A DNA stretch of 64,000 nt from Chamaecrista fasciculata (Eukaryota; Streptophyta; Magnoliopsida; Fabales; Fabaceae). Location: contig QANZ01021686.1 in assembly GCA_003254925.1 (NCBI GenBank), positions 1-64,000 on the forward strand. Direction: 5' to 3'. A model generated the notes under the pieces. That model searched no databases and was not told the origin of the DNA. It saw only the letters and a program-made list of their open reading frames with translations. Positions 34,565-45,059 of the stretch are shown here, one piece after another (the stretch's first letter is position 1; each line of letters starts with the position of its first letter). Made by a program: the position numbers and the translations under genes.

Positions 34565-35200
34565 AATAATAGTATAACTATAGAAGACTTTGTTTGTCCA
34601 CAAGATATGAAATTGTGTCTAGGGTTCACACTTCACAAAATATAACATACATAAAATGAGTGGGTTAAGTGGATCAACATTTTTTAAAAGTGATAGGTTA
34701 TTTTGGCAGAGAAAATTCAAACTCAACCTACTAATTTAAAGAATCAAACAGGGTAGTTTGATGAATTTGACCTATTTTAACAATTCATATGACTTTGTTC
34801 ATTAACATCTTACTACTTTTGTTGATGTTTTTGTTCTAAATCTCTAGCAAGGTTAACAAAAATTTTAGTTCTTAACAAGTAAGTTATTTTAATTTAATTC
34901 ATTAAATATTATTATCATCAATTCAATACTCCAAAAATAACTGTTCTTTCAATATTATTTTTCTACCCAATCTTCAACTTTGATGAATTTAGTGACTCGA
35001 TTATTATAATGTTAATTTATAAATTTTTCTCATACAAAGAGATTTGATTACAATGATAATATTATTTTAATTTAGTCATTGGTAATAAAAAATTGATAAC
35101 AAGGATAACATCGAAAAGAAGTTATTCTTAACTACGTTGACCAAATTTAAATGTTAATTAAATCTTAAATGACTCTAATAGTTATGGACTAAAATTTGCT
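34565..35200. other. AT-rich intergenic DNA, no gene seen
   Basis: Its left part (34573-34720) matches 30085-30160 and inverted 44440-44590; these are copies of sequence that accompanies BBE-like copies. The rest has no ORF or recognisable element. Confidence 0.4.
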
Positions 35201-35217
35201 TTAACTAAATGGAGTTT

Positions 35218-35370
35218 GGCATTGTTGGGGGAGGACCCAAATTCGATTCCTAGAGTTGACATTGTTAGGAGAGCTCTAGCCATTTCGTTTTTGGGACTCG
35301 AATGGAGTTAGTCTTCACTTAGACCGTTACGTGAATAGGTGGGGATATCTATAACTTAACCAAAAAAAAA
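35218..35370 (+). mobile_element. tRNA-derived SINE
   Basis: Begins GGCATTGTTGGGGG, has a box-B-like AATTCGATTCC about 35 bases in, and ends in an A-run (35362-35371). It is flanked by near-identical 11-bp copies AAATGGAGTTT (35207-35217) and AAATGGAATTT (35369-35379). Family not determined. Confidence 0.6.
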
Positions 35371-35651
35371 ATGGAATTTCACATTGTCAATTAATAAAAG
35401 TCAAATAAAAAATTTATTTAATTTTTAAAAAAGCCCAAGTGATAGAAAGCTTTGCGGCTTTGCCTAACATATAAAAAGGTATTCTAGTCTTGGCTGATGT
35501 GCAAAATATTCTAGACTAAATTAACAAATTTATTAGTGTTGTAAACCAAACAAAAGTATATATAAAAAAAAAGACCAAAGTCCTATTTTAATTCCTCAGT
35601 TATGTTCAATGTTTCAAATTGGTCTCTTAATTTTCCAGAATATTATTCATA

Positions 35652-35972
35652 ATGCTAGCTTTCCCCTTATTGGTGGTAACACTACTTTTGCTTGTTCCAT
35701 TTTTTAACAATTATGTTTCATGTTATTCAACGAATGACATCAAAGTGTGGTGCAATCAAACTCCAAATCTTGAACCATGTGAGTATTTGTTGAGCAACAA
35801 CCCCACTCATCTACTCAAATCCATCAAAACCAAAGACGATTTCAAGTTGTCTTTGCATTTGGCTCAAGAAAGAGCATTGATAGGTCATTCACTCACACTC
35901 TCACTTGGCCCTAAGTGTCGTAACGCACGTGACAAGGCTGTATGGTGTGATAAAAAACAAGTTAAAATATAA
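35652..35972 (+). pseudogene. Pectinesterase (type I PME) pro-domain fragment
   Basis: ATG 35652 starts a signal peptide followed by IKVWCNQTPNLEPCEYLLSN and LSLHLAQERALIGH, then LSLGPKCRNARDKAVW. This order, with the paired Cys residues, matches the N-terminal inhibitor-like (PMEI) pro-region of plant type I pectinesterases. Similarity stops at about 35945 and the frame ends at 35972. Normal precursors are over 500 residues; here the rest of the PMEI domain and the whole catalytic domain are missing. I searched the following sequence for a continuation and saw none, so I call it a truncated relic rather than a small inhibitor gene. Confidence 0.65.
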
Positions 35973-36162
35973 TTTAATTGGAGAATAGCGGAGAATGCTT
36001 CATTGCAATATCAAAAGCTCGAGATAGTTCAGTCAGATTAATCATTGGTTGTTCATATTAAATATATATCAACAAACACATTCAACATTATAGCGTGATA
36101 TGATCATGAGAGAAATCAAGACGCAGAAATCCTTTTTTGAAAGCATCCATCGATGATGAAGA

Positions 36163-36695
36163 CGAGGGTTGTCAACATCGAGATCTTACTTAAGATCGAA
36201 AGAGGTATAAAATAGATCGAATCGTAAGATCGGATAGTAGATCATAAGATCGTACAAACTTTAAAATATATATTTATATATATACATAAAGTAACATAAT
36301 ATATTTTAAATATCTACCCATCAAGTTTATTCATAAAACCAAATAACTAAAATTCATACATAATATGTGTATCACTTAATTAATTTGAATGCATTGAATC
36401 ATATTTTTTTTTTCATTTTTCATTATCTATACAAATAAGTAATGTAATTAATAGCATAAAACTCATTTATAAATATAAAATTATTTAAGAGTTGTCATAT
36501 TTCAATAAAATCGTAGGATCGATAGTAAGATTGTGAGATCGATGAGGTGTTAAATCGTAAGATCTAATATATAAAATCATAGGATCGATGAGATTCTAGT
36601 AAATTTAAATCTTACCTAAGATAGGGATCAATTTGTCTAAATAAAATCGTAAAATCGTAAGATCTTAAGATTTAAATTTAAATCTTGACAACATT
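36163..36695. mobile_element. Non-autonomous hAT-like element (533 bp)
   Basis: Ends CGAGGGTTGTCAACAT and ATCTTGACAACATT share inverted GTTGTCAA; exact 8-bp GATGAAGA copies flank it (36155-36162 and 36696-36703). Both ends carry many 'atcgtaagatc' motifs around an AT-rich middle. No coding capacity. Confidence 0.82.
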
Positions 36696-36703
36696 GATGA
36701 AGA

Positions 36704-37330
36704 TGAATATACGTGTGGAAAAGAACTATACAGAAGATCCGAATAATATATACAAGAGGTTAAATTTTCTGTACATATTCCATACTTATATGTACTATAT
36801 ATACAGAGGGCCTTGTTGGTAGGCGATCTGTAAGTATCTCTGTAAGCGCTCACAGAGCCTGGAGGCCTGCCCTGGCCTTGGTGAGCCCCCGGGGCCCAAC
36901 TCACTAAACTTGTCCCTACCAAAAAAAAAAAAGAAAAAACTTATCTTTTGCCGCGCTGAATTTGTGCCAAAACTAAGATTTAGTCAAAGAATAGCATAAA
37001 TACATTTTTCAGTCTCCAACTTTTTACAAACGCTAACTATTTAGTCCTTGAAACATTATATGTAGGGACTAAATAATTGTTATTTGTAAAAAACCAAAGA
37101 TCAAAAAATTAATTTGTGATAGCCCATTATAAACCAAAAATTAAAATTTTTATTCAATCTGCATCCCTCTTTTTTGATAGAAAAGGAAATTCATCGAAAG
37201 AAAAGGCAAGCAACAGACCATAGTTTTATATGGTTCTATTACAAAGCCTTGAAGAAGGAAAGCAGTTAAAGATAGTGGGGGAAGTGGACAAAAGTAACAT
37301 AATCCATGGGGACTGAAAAAAACTAGGCCA
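36704..37330. other. Intergenic repeats, no gene
   Basis: 36810-36925 includes 'ggccttggtgagcccccggg' followed by an A-run, a retroposon-like 3' end related to 24460-24510. 37010-37100 ('aactatttagtccttgaaac') resembles 56115-56240. No ORF supported. Confidence 0.4.
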
Positions 37331-37404
37331 CAGTCTCAAATTAATCCTTTATATATTATGGGATAAATTTCAAATTAGTCCCTTATTTTTCAAATTCAAA
37401 ACTA

Positions 37405-37675
37405 TATATCTCTGGCGGTCTTCTTTCTCCGACTACTCATATAATACTCCTCGTCATGCCCCTCCTGTGATGAATTTGAAATGTCATCGTGTCATCATAA
37501 GTTATATTATTGTCTCTTACCAGTTGGAACCAACCACTCTTGACCTTGCAATAGAGACCCCTCCGGTGCATGAATTGAAATGTGTACTTCTTTTGGTTAC
37601 AATTGACTACAAATCTCACCCATCTCTTATGAATCACACGAACCCTGGTTAATATTAGTCACGACTTTCTCAAAG
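37405..37675 (-). pseudogene. B3-domain-like fragment, copy 2
   Basis: The minus-strand frame includes IHKRWVRFVVNCNQKKYTFQ, RRGLYCKVKSGWFQLVRDNN and TYDDTMTFQI, matching copy 1 at 24815-25115 but without its internal stop. An ATG is available at 37637, giving 66 codons, yet there is no N-terminal context. The B3-type W, GW, DN and F.I positions are retained. It shares non-coding flank with copy 1 from about 37330, which supports movement as part of one unit. Confidence 0.55.
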
Positions 37676-37850
37676 TCGATCAGTCCTAAAATAAATTATA
37701 AAAAAAATCATTATAAATTAATTAAATAATCTATTAAATTATAATCTGATTATAATGTATAAAAATCTCATATCTTAAAATACTTAATTATTATCAATGC
37801 TGGGTAGTAACGATAAATGGTATGGAAATTTTCTTTTTTTTTTTTTTTTT

Positions 37851-38232
37851 NNNNNNNNNNNNNNNNNNNNNNNNNNNNNNNNNNNNNNNNNNNNNNNNNN
37901 NNNNNNNNNNNNNNNNNNNNNNNNNNNNNNNNNNNNNNNNNNNNNNNNNNNNNNNNNNNNNNNNNNNNNNNNNNNNNNNNNNNNNNNNNNNNNNNNNNNN
38001 NNNNNNNNNNNNNNNNNNNNNNNNNNNNNNNNNNNNNNNNNNNNNNNNNNNNNNNNNNNNNNNNNNNNNNNNNNNNNNNNNNNNNNNNNNNNNNNNNNNN
38101 NNNNNNNNNNNNNNNNNNNNNNNNNNNNNNNNNNNNNNNNNNNNNNNNNNNNNNNNNNNNNNNNNNNNNNNNNNNNNNNNNNNNNNNNNNNNNNNNNNNN
38201 NNNNNNNNNNNNNNNNNNNNNNNNNNNNNNNN
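37851..38232. other. Assembly gap (382 N)
   Basis: A run of N preceded by a T-homopolymer. Frames crossing it are meaningless. Confidence 1.
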
Positions 38233-38336
38233 GATACATATTATCTAGGGACTAAAATGAAAAATTTAAAAATATTTGGGGTCAATATATAATTTTTGCA
38301 AAATTTGCTATGTTAAAATTACAAAATAACCCCAAA

Positions 38337-38452
38337 GGGTACCAAAGTGTTAATGGAGAATACCACAGGGTACCAAAGTGTCAGGTTTCAAACCACAGGG
38401 TACCAAAGTGAAATAGGGTCAAACCACAGGGTACTAAAGTGTAAATTACCCT
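38337..38452. mobile_element. Transposon terminus, partner hidden by the gap
   Basis: Reads 'gggtaccaaagtgt' repeatedly and ends 'aaagtgtaaattaccct', the inverse of the terminus at 8806. Its other end would lie in or left of the gap. Shared repeated phrase: 'ccacagggtaccaaagtg'. Confidence 0.5.
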
Positions 38453-38868
38453 AAAAATAATTAATAAATATACTATTTAATTTTTGAAAAATTAAATTTT
38501 ATATTGTAATCTTTTAAAAATACCTACCCTTTTGGTCTTATAATCCAAAGAAGAAAAACAAAACACTTTTGCTCTCCATTTTGGTTTCTTGTTTATTATT
38601 TTACATTCGGAGAGAGATTATAAGAAGAATGATAAAATATTAAAATGATTTTTTCTTTTCCAGAAAAGAGGGTAAAAAGTGAATTTGATGAAAGAATATA
38701 TATATATATATATATATATATGAATACATAATTTTATGTCATACCCCAAACCCAAAATCATCAAGATCATTCTTATATTGATATACCCAGCATATTGCCT
38801 AAAAAAATACCAAAAAAAAACGTAGACAGATTATACAAAAGAAAACAAAACCTAAGTATATATATATA

Positions 38869-41420
38869 CTAGTATGACACCCGTGCACATGCACGGGCTT
38901 TTCCTTTGCGTTTCATCATCCTGGAGGATTGTCTTTACATGCAGAAAATTATGACTTGAGATACATGATTAAGAACTAACAATATATATCATATATTCTG
39001 CAGAAGTATAAGATTCTTGAATATGATTACAGTCCAAAATATCAAATAAGTTGTCAATTACAGTACTTGAGAGTATTATAAATTATAGTATCATCTCTTA
39101 GATCAGCAGAGTATTTCTTGGCTTGGCAGCTCTAGAGTTAGTTGTTGTCATGAAAGATTCACCACAACTACACTACCCTTTCGAGTTTGGATTGATAAAA
39201 ATAAACTCATATCTGACAGGAGAAATAAAAATAATGGTTAAAGCAGGAAGCAATAGATAATGTGTCGCATATATAAAGAAAACCACTTGAAGCAAGTAAC
39301 AGATACATATTAAATAGAGAACTTAGTTGTGTAATGCAGTAAAAATTTGACAGTGTAGAAAAATACTGAACAATAACACTACTCTAACATGACAGTTCAA
39401 AATTTATTATTATACATATAGTTCACAAAAATTTGACAGAAACTGAGTAATGCAGCAACGAGGTTATAAGAGCTTAATATGCTTATGTTTCAATTTAGGG
39501 TCTGTTAAAACACTAAAATATAAACAGATTGCACTTCAATACTTGGATTAGCAGATAATGACTAAAAGATAAACAATTTTCTTGGTCCAATGAAGCCCAC
39601 TATGCATATCAGAATCTAAAGGGATTAGAGTGTAATAGAAATAATCAAGATGAATTTAATTGAAACAGAATTGATACCATTAATACCATATTCAGCAAAT
39701 TGACAGTAAGAATCAGAGTTACAAATTGACAGAAAATCAATTTGATTGAAGATTGAAGATTCCTGGCCAAAAGGCTCCAATTAGTCATTACATTAAGGGA
39801 CAAATTAAGCATGGTCATTCATTGTTTGAATATGGATCATAGGTGATTTTAAAGGAAAATCTATTCCATAAAAAATAATTTACACACTGTTCAGTAAAAC
39901 TCTTTTTAAAAATATTTACATATTGATTAATTTAATTTGTCTATTCTTAATAAATTGAGTTTACTTAATAATGTCATCCAATTCAAAAGTGGAGCCCAAA
40001 AGCTTTTGCATATATTATTACAATTTTCTCATGATATGTAAAATAGAAGTAAATACCAGCAAATTAAGTAGATAAAAGATGAAAACAAAATTGATGACAT
40101 TTAAAGTGTAACATTACCAAAGAAAAGATAACCGTGGATTTAAGTAAAGTGCAGAAATTTCTTACCATATGTCCATATGTCCTCAAAACAAATCATAGGA
40201 AATGGTTCTTGGATGCAGACCATATGTCCAGCTTTTGTTAGCATTTAGAAGGCACGTGCAAATGCTAATGTTTTCTGTGACAATTTAGAAATCACAATAG
40301 GATACTCCTTTCCCGGTTGAAGCAGAAGAATACAGAATAGATAAATAGTTATTAATAAAACTCAGGTCCCACTAACCCACCTTTTGATCTTATAGAAGCA
40401 AGGCACAGCAAAAAGTTTGTAAAACTGATTCCTGGGTAAATAATTGAAATGTAAAATACTCAGAAGATGACCTCTCAATCAGAACCTACATTTTTTTTTT
40501 CTTTTCCCCAAAGCAAATCCAAAGAGTTTTCATCCATCAACCACATCAAAGTGACAATGACAACGAAGAAATGCAATTTGAAATTTATCCTAAAAGCAAT
40601 TTGAAATTTAACCTTTTAAGTTCTCTTTTCAAATTGTTCAGATCAGATTTATATTTCCTCAACTTCATCAGTTATTTCTTCAATTACTAATTCTAAAAAC
40701 ATTAAAAACAATAAAATTAGTTGTTACATCCATTTAGAACTTTAAAAGCTGGGCATTAGGGTGAAGAAAAAGAAAAACAGAAAGGAGGAGACAACATACT
40801 TCTAGGTGCTTGCTGATCACCTCCCTTTGCGTGCATTTCCTTTCTGATTGAAGCCTCAGTGGCATCAATTTTGCTGGATTTTGTTATTTTCTTTTTATTC
40901 TAAAAGCAATAAAAATATATATGGGGAAGCTATTTAACTTCCTATGCCGCATGTTTATGTAATATGTAGTATAGATATAATCTTTACTGATAGATTAATG
41001 TTCAAGGGACTGAATTCACCCCATAAAATCAACCTTGAGCATTTCAGCTCTTATTTGTTCAATGATTATCATACACCAGAAACCATTCTTCTCATTAGAC
41101 AGAGAGCCTTTAAATTTATAAGGCTAACATATTGCATTTTCATTCATGTAACATCTCAAGGGGAAAAAAAGCACTTTGCAATGCACTCAACAGCTGTCAG
41201 TTTATCAACATCATCAGCAGTGAAAATGCATGAAAATGAAGTATTGATTCAAATCTATATATGAGCATACCTAGAGGAAGCTGGTGGGATTGGCTTGATT
41301 TCCGACACACATTATTCATTATTTCTTTTATCAGCCTGAAATCATCAAGCAGCTTATGTGCAAAATCTGATCTTTTAGCCATCTTCCTTTTCTTCTTCTT
41401 CAATTCTGCTTGTAAATTTT
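38869..41420 (-). mobile_element. Helitron 3' end and probable body
   Basis: On the minus strand an 8-bp-stem hairpin CCCGTGCA-TG-TGCACGGG (38880-38897) is followed after seven bases by CTAG (38869-38872) and host T: a textbook Helitron 3' end. The body must lie to the right. 38900-41420 is unlike the surrounding repeats and includes exon-like pieces (40800-41382), consistent with gene capture. The 5' TC end was not found, so the right limit is a guess. Confidence 0.4.
40800..41382 (-). pseudogene. Possible captured gene fragment (two exon-like pieces)
   Basis: Exon-like piece 1 (41271-41382) encodes MAKRSDFAHKLLDDFRLIKE and ends at a good donor (CTAG|GTATGC). Piece 2 (40800-40899) lies between a TTTTAG acceptor and a GTATGT donor; in one frame it reads KITKSSKIDATEASIRKEMH. 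The opening resembles a conserved plant protein N-terminus I recall but cannot name. Joining the pieces does not keep that frame (phase 1 into phase 0 gives an immediate stop), so the fragment is broken or an exon is missing. Function unknown. Confidence 0.3.
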
Positions 41421-42499
41421 GTAATCCTATTATTTTGAATTAAGGTCCTTTATGCTTGTAAACAATTTTGGACCAAAACAGTTTTGTTTCAAATCCTAAT
41501 TTTTTTCATTTTTCTTATATTTTGGTCCAATGATAAAAAGAAAGGACCTTAATTCAAAAAAACAAAACTTTTGGAGGATGTAAACCAATTTTTTCTTTTG
41601 TTTAACAAAAAAATTGGATAGAAATTGGAGAAGGACTAACGGTGAAACTTTTTTGAAACTTGACGGACAAAAATAGAACTTTGAACAAACTTGAGGGACT
41701 AAAAGAGGACTTTGGCCTAAATTTTTCTATAAAATTACTATTATACCCTCACTAAGTAGACAAAAATTTAATAAAATGATGTTATTTGCACGTAATTGAA
41801 AACTCAGGGGTCTTATTTGTACAAATTGAAAACTCAGGAGTGTTATGTTCACCCGACCTAAAACTCAGGAGGTGTCTGAGTATTTTGGCCTTTTTATTTT
41901 TAGTTACTTGTGATTACCTGTTTTTCAAGTCATTAGTTCCAAATGTCAAAATTGGATTGATTTATAATCCATTGCATCTCAGAATTAAACCTACATCATA
42001 AACTAACCCATATTTTGTGAACCATAGGCACAATATCATATCTTCTCGACAAGTCTTGTACAGTTATACTCTTATTGTACATCTCATTTTTACTTCCTCT
42101 CAATGAATTGTTAATTTTTTTTCCTTTCAATTTTATCCCTTTGCAATGAAGTGAGTGATTATAAGCCATGAGGCCCTCTTATCTTCTCAAATTATTTTAT
42201 GAAAAAACCTCTTTCTTGAAATAAAATTTGGTTAGATAGATAGACCCATCCATGTGGATCAAACATCAATTACCTTCAGACCCAACAAATAAAAAAGTTG
42301 GATTTGGCTCACACCTTATATCCATCCAATTCTAATCATATCACACAAATCAACTCCATTCCCAAAATTCAACATTCTGTAATAATCATCTTATTAATTA
42401 TCTGTCAACATTTTATATTTCACCCACAATATTCCAAACTTCAAAGAAAATACTTACTAAAAACTATAACAACATAACAACCAAATCTGTGAAAAAAAA
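41383..42499. other. Repeats and 3' flank of a BBE-like copy
   Basis: 41450-41725 is the inverse relative of 13535-13765. 42000-42480 matches, in reverse, the flank 33100-33720 downstream of the pseudogene at 32027 (for example 'cacccacaatattccaaact'), showing that flanks were duplicated with the genes. No gene. Confidence 0.5.
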
Positions 42500-43000
42500 C
42501 TATAATTTTTTGGAAGACACTGGAATACTTTGCTCGTTCCTGAAAAAATTCCTAGAATCCACTTGAATCTTAACCTTCACCAACCTCTGAAAGTTACCAT
42601 TAAAATACTTCGATCCATACACTTGACCTTGCTCGTAGCTATCCTTTCCAAAATTGTTAATCCCAATATCAAGATCCCTGTGATTCAAGTACGAACTCCT
42701 CGGATTCAATCATTTTTTCTCCATATGGATTGAACACAAACCCAACTTTCCCCAATTCAATCATCTTCTTCCAAATTGATTCCAACCCACGTCTTGGAAT
42801 CGAAGTTTGCACATAATTCGATTTCCTTTTGCCAAAACTCGCATCATTCAAATCTCTATCGAGTAGAACCTCTGATTTTGTACCCAAATCATAATTCGCC
42901 CACCAAAGCACAAAATCAATCCATGTCGTTTCGTTGCAATCCTCTTTATTTAATGCAAGAATCGGAAATTGTTTACCCAAAATTGTCACTATCTCCCCGG
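42500..43000 (-). pseudogene. BBE-like pseudogene, 3' remnant
   Basis: Minus-strand similarity starts at VTILGKQFPILALNKEDCNE and runs to FNPYGEKM, then about 160 bases are deleted before NPRSSYLNHRDLDIGINNFG and the usual C-terminus (NFFRNEQSIPVSSKKL). The deletion changes frame. NYRDLDIG reads NHRDLDIG, replacing an active-site tyrosine position with His. The 5' half, with both flavin sites, is missing; at 43000-43070 it is replaced by transposon sequence. Closest in the window is the gene at 45060-46682. Confidence 0.9.
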
Positions 43001-43069
43001 GTTGGTTTGGTCTAAAAAATTTCAGCCCGCGCACGTATGTGGGTTGGGTTGCGTGTTCAGGGATTGTGA

Positions 43070-43552
43070 ACCCAAACTGGTCCCTTATGTATCAGATAGG
43101 TTTCAAATCAGTTCCTTATCTTTCATTCGTTTTAGATTGGTCATACATGTTTTCATAGTATTTCAAATTGATCCCAAATAATTAATGTGGTCATATATAT
43201 GTTATTTTAAACTCAAATATGACAAATTTAGAGCGAATTTCCTTTGATAATTACTTTGGAACCATCAACAAATTGGGTCAAATCGAGTCCTCATAGTGGA
43301 CAACTCGTTTCACGGCCAAACAAGTGAAATTGATAATATCTATCATTTTTTAAGTCCGAATGCGACGAATTTGAAGCTATGTGTTAACTTTTGAAGAATT
43401 TTTTCTCTGTCCAATTAAGATCTCAAGCAAATGAGGTCAAATCGCATCTTATAAGTATTTTTTGGACCAATTTAAAACATCATGGAAATATATAAGGCCG
43501 ATTTGAAACAAATGAAAAATAAGGGTCCAATTTGAAATTTACACCGTATCAT
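43070..43552. mobile_element. Copy of the widespread TIR family at the broken end of the BBE-like remnant
   Basis: Left 'ctggtcccttatgtatcaga', right 'aaaaataagggtccaatttg', with inverted phrases and the usual interior ('acgaatttgaagctatgtg', 'tctgtccaattaagatctc'). Limits approximate. Confidence 0.5.
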
Positions 43553-43560
43553 TATACATT

Positions 43561-45059
43561 TATACTCGTATAAGTTTCTTTTTTTTTCATAACAAATCTC
43601 AATCTAGAATTTAGAATAGAGATCCAAGTATTTTCTTTTGAAAATGACATCGTACACAATTACACATAAATAAGTAATGACGGTCACTAATTAATTTATA
43701 ATATCTCTTTTTTCCTTTTTTACAATATAATATCTCCAATGTTTGGATCTATAACTTGTCTATTTGGATAATAGCTATTGTTTTTAATGGTCAAATTTTG
43801 TATAAAATTACTTACATTTTTGTTATAATTTCTTTTAATTATAAATTTTATTTTTTATTAACTCTTTTATACTATTGATCATATAAATTTTTCCATATTG
43901 TCTTTTATCATTGTTGACCATGACATTAATAGTATAATTTGTATATCCTTAGTTTTCTTGAGTTCCTTAAGAACAAAACTTATGTTTGATCCATTTGAAA
44001 TTAAACAATTTTGGGTCAAAGTACATGTAATCTAATAGTTAAATAGTTATTTTGGTCATCAAATTATGAGGTTAATTTCATTTTGGTCCTCAAACTATTT
44101 TTTATTTTGTTTTGATACCCAAAATGTGATTTCTTCTAATTTTTACCGTTATTTCTAACATGGACAATTAAAATAGATTATTTCTCGCTCATATATATTA
44201 TAATAAACGAGTTGAGAAAGTGAGAAAAAAAATCATTACTTTTAATCACAATGAAGTGATAAATTTATGGTTAAATTTTTTCTTTTGAAGAATGAAGAAT
44301 TTTCTTTTAATCTATATTAAACCACTTATTGTAAGTTTAACAAAAGCCCCACAATGCATATTACTTGTAAATAATCCTTTCCCATTTCTGCTGAAGATTA
44401 CTTTCCACCCAGCTCTTAACATCCAAAGAGAAGAAAGCTTCTCATAGCTACCCAGAATTTTCTTTGCCTATAAATCTATCACTTATTAAAAAATTTGATC
44501 CACTTAACCCACTCATTCTATGTATGTTATATTTCATTATTTTGTGAACCCCTTACCCCAGACACAATACCATATCCTCTCGACAAACAAAGATTTATAC
44601 TTCTCAATTTCTGCTATTGGACATCTCATTTTTACTTCAAAACGATGTCCACATTTTATACTTTGTTAAATTTATGTGTGAATATCGTTTTTTTTTTATG
44701 AACAAAAAAAATATCGTTTTTATTCTTTGTACAGATGGCATGCATTCTTGATTGTTTGTTGTAAAGCTTAGTGTAGTGTAGCACTCGGAGTAAATTTTAT
44801 TATTGCAATCAGTTAGTTTGGTTATAAGGATATTACACATATGCCACTAGGTTAGCTGAATTCTTTGGTGTATATATGCATATTGGAGTAATGACAGCCG
44901 CAACGTTTTCTCTGAATTTTTAACCTTTTAGTTTTCTCTTCATTATTTACTTATTTTCATACACTTAACCCACAATATTCCATACTTCAAAGAAATCTTT
45001 TTATAAAAACGCTCACTATAAATTGTAACAACATAACCTCCATATATCTATTAAAAAAA
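43561..45059. other. AT-rich intergenic DNA with one copied segment
   Basis: 44390-44590 is the inverse of 30085-30240 and 34573-34720 ('acttaacccactcatt'). 44035-44200 has 'ttttggtcatcaaattatga'-type phrases of a decayed element. No gene. Confidence 0.45.

Noticed and set aside
40944..41264. 106-codon plus-strand frame
   Set aside because: It lies in what appears to be intron sequence of the minus-strand fragment and has no recognisable features.
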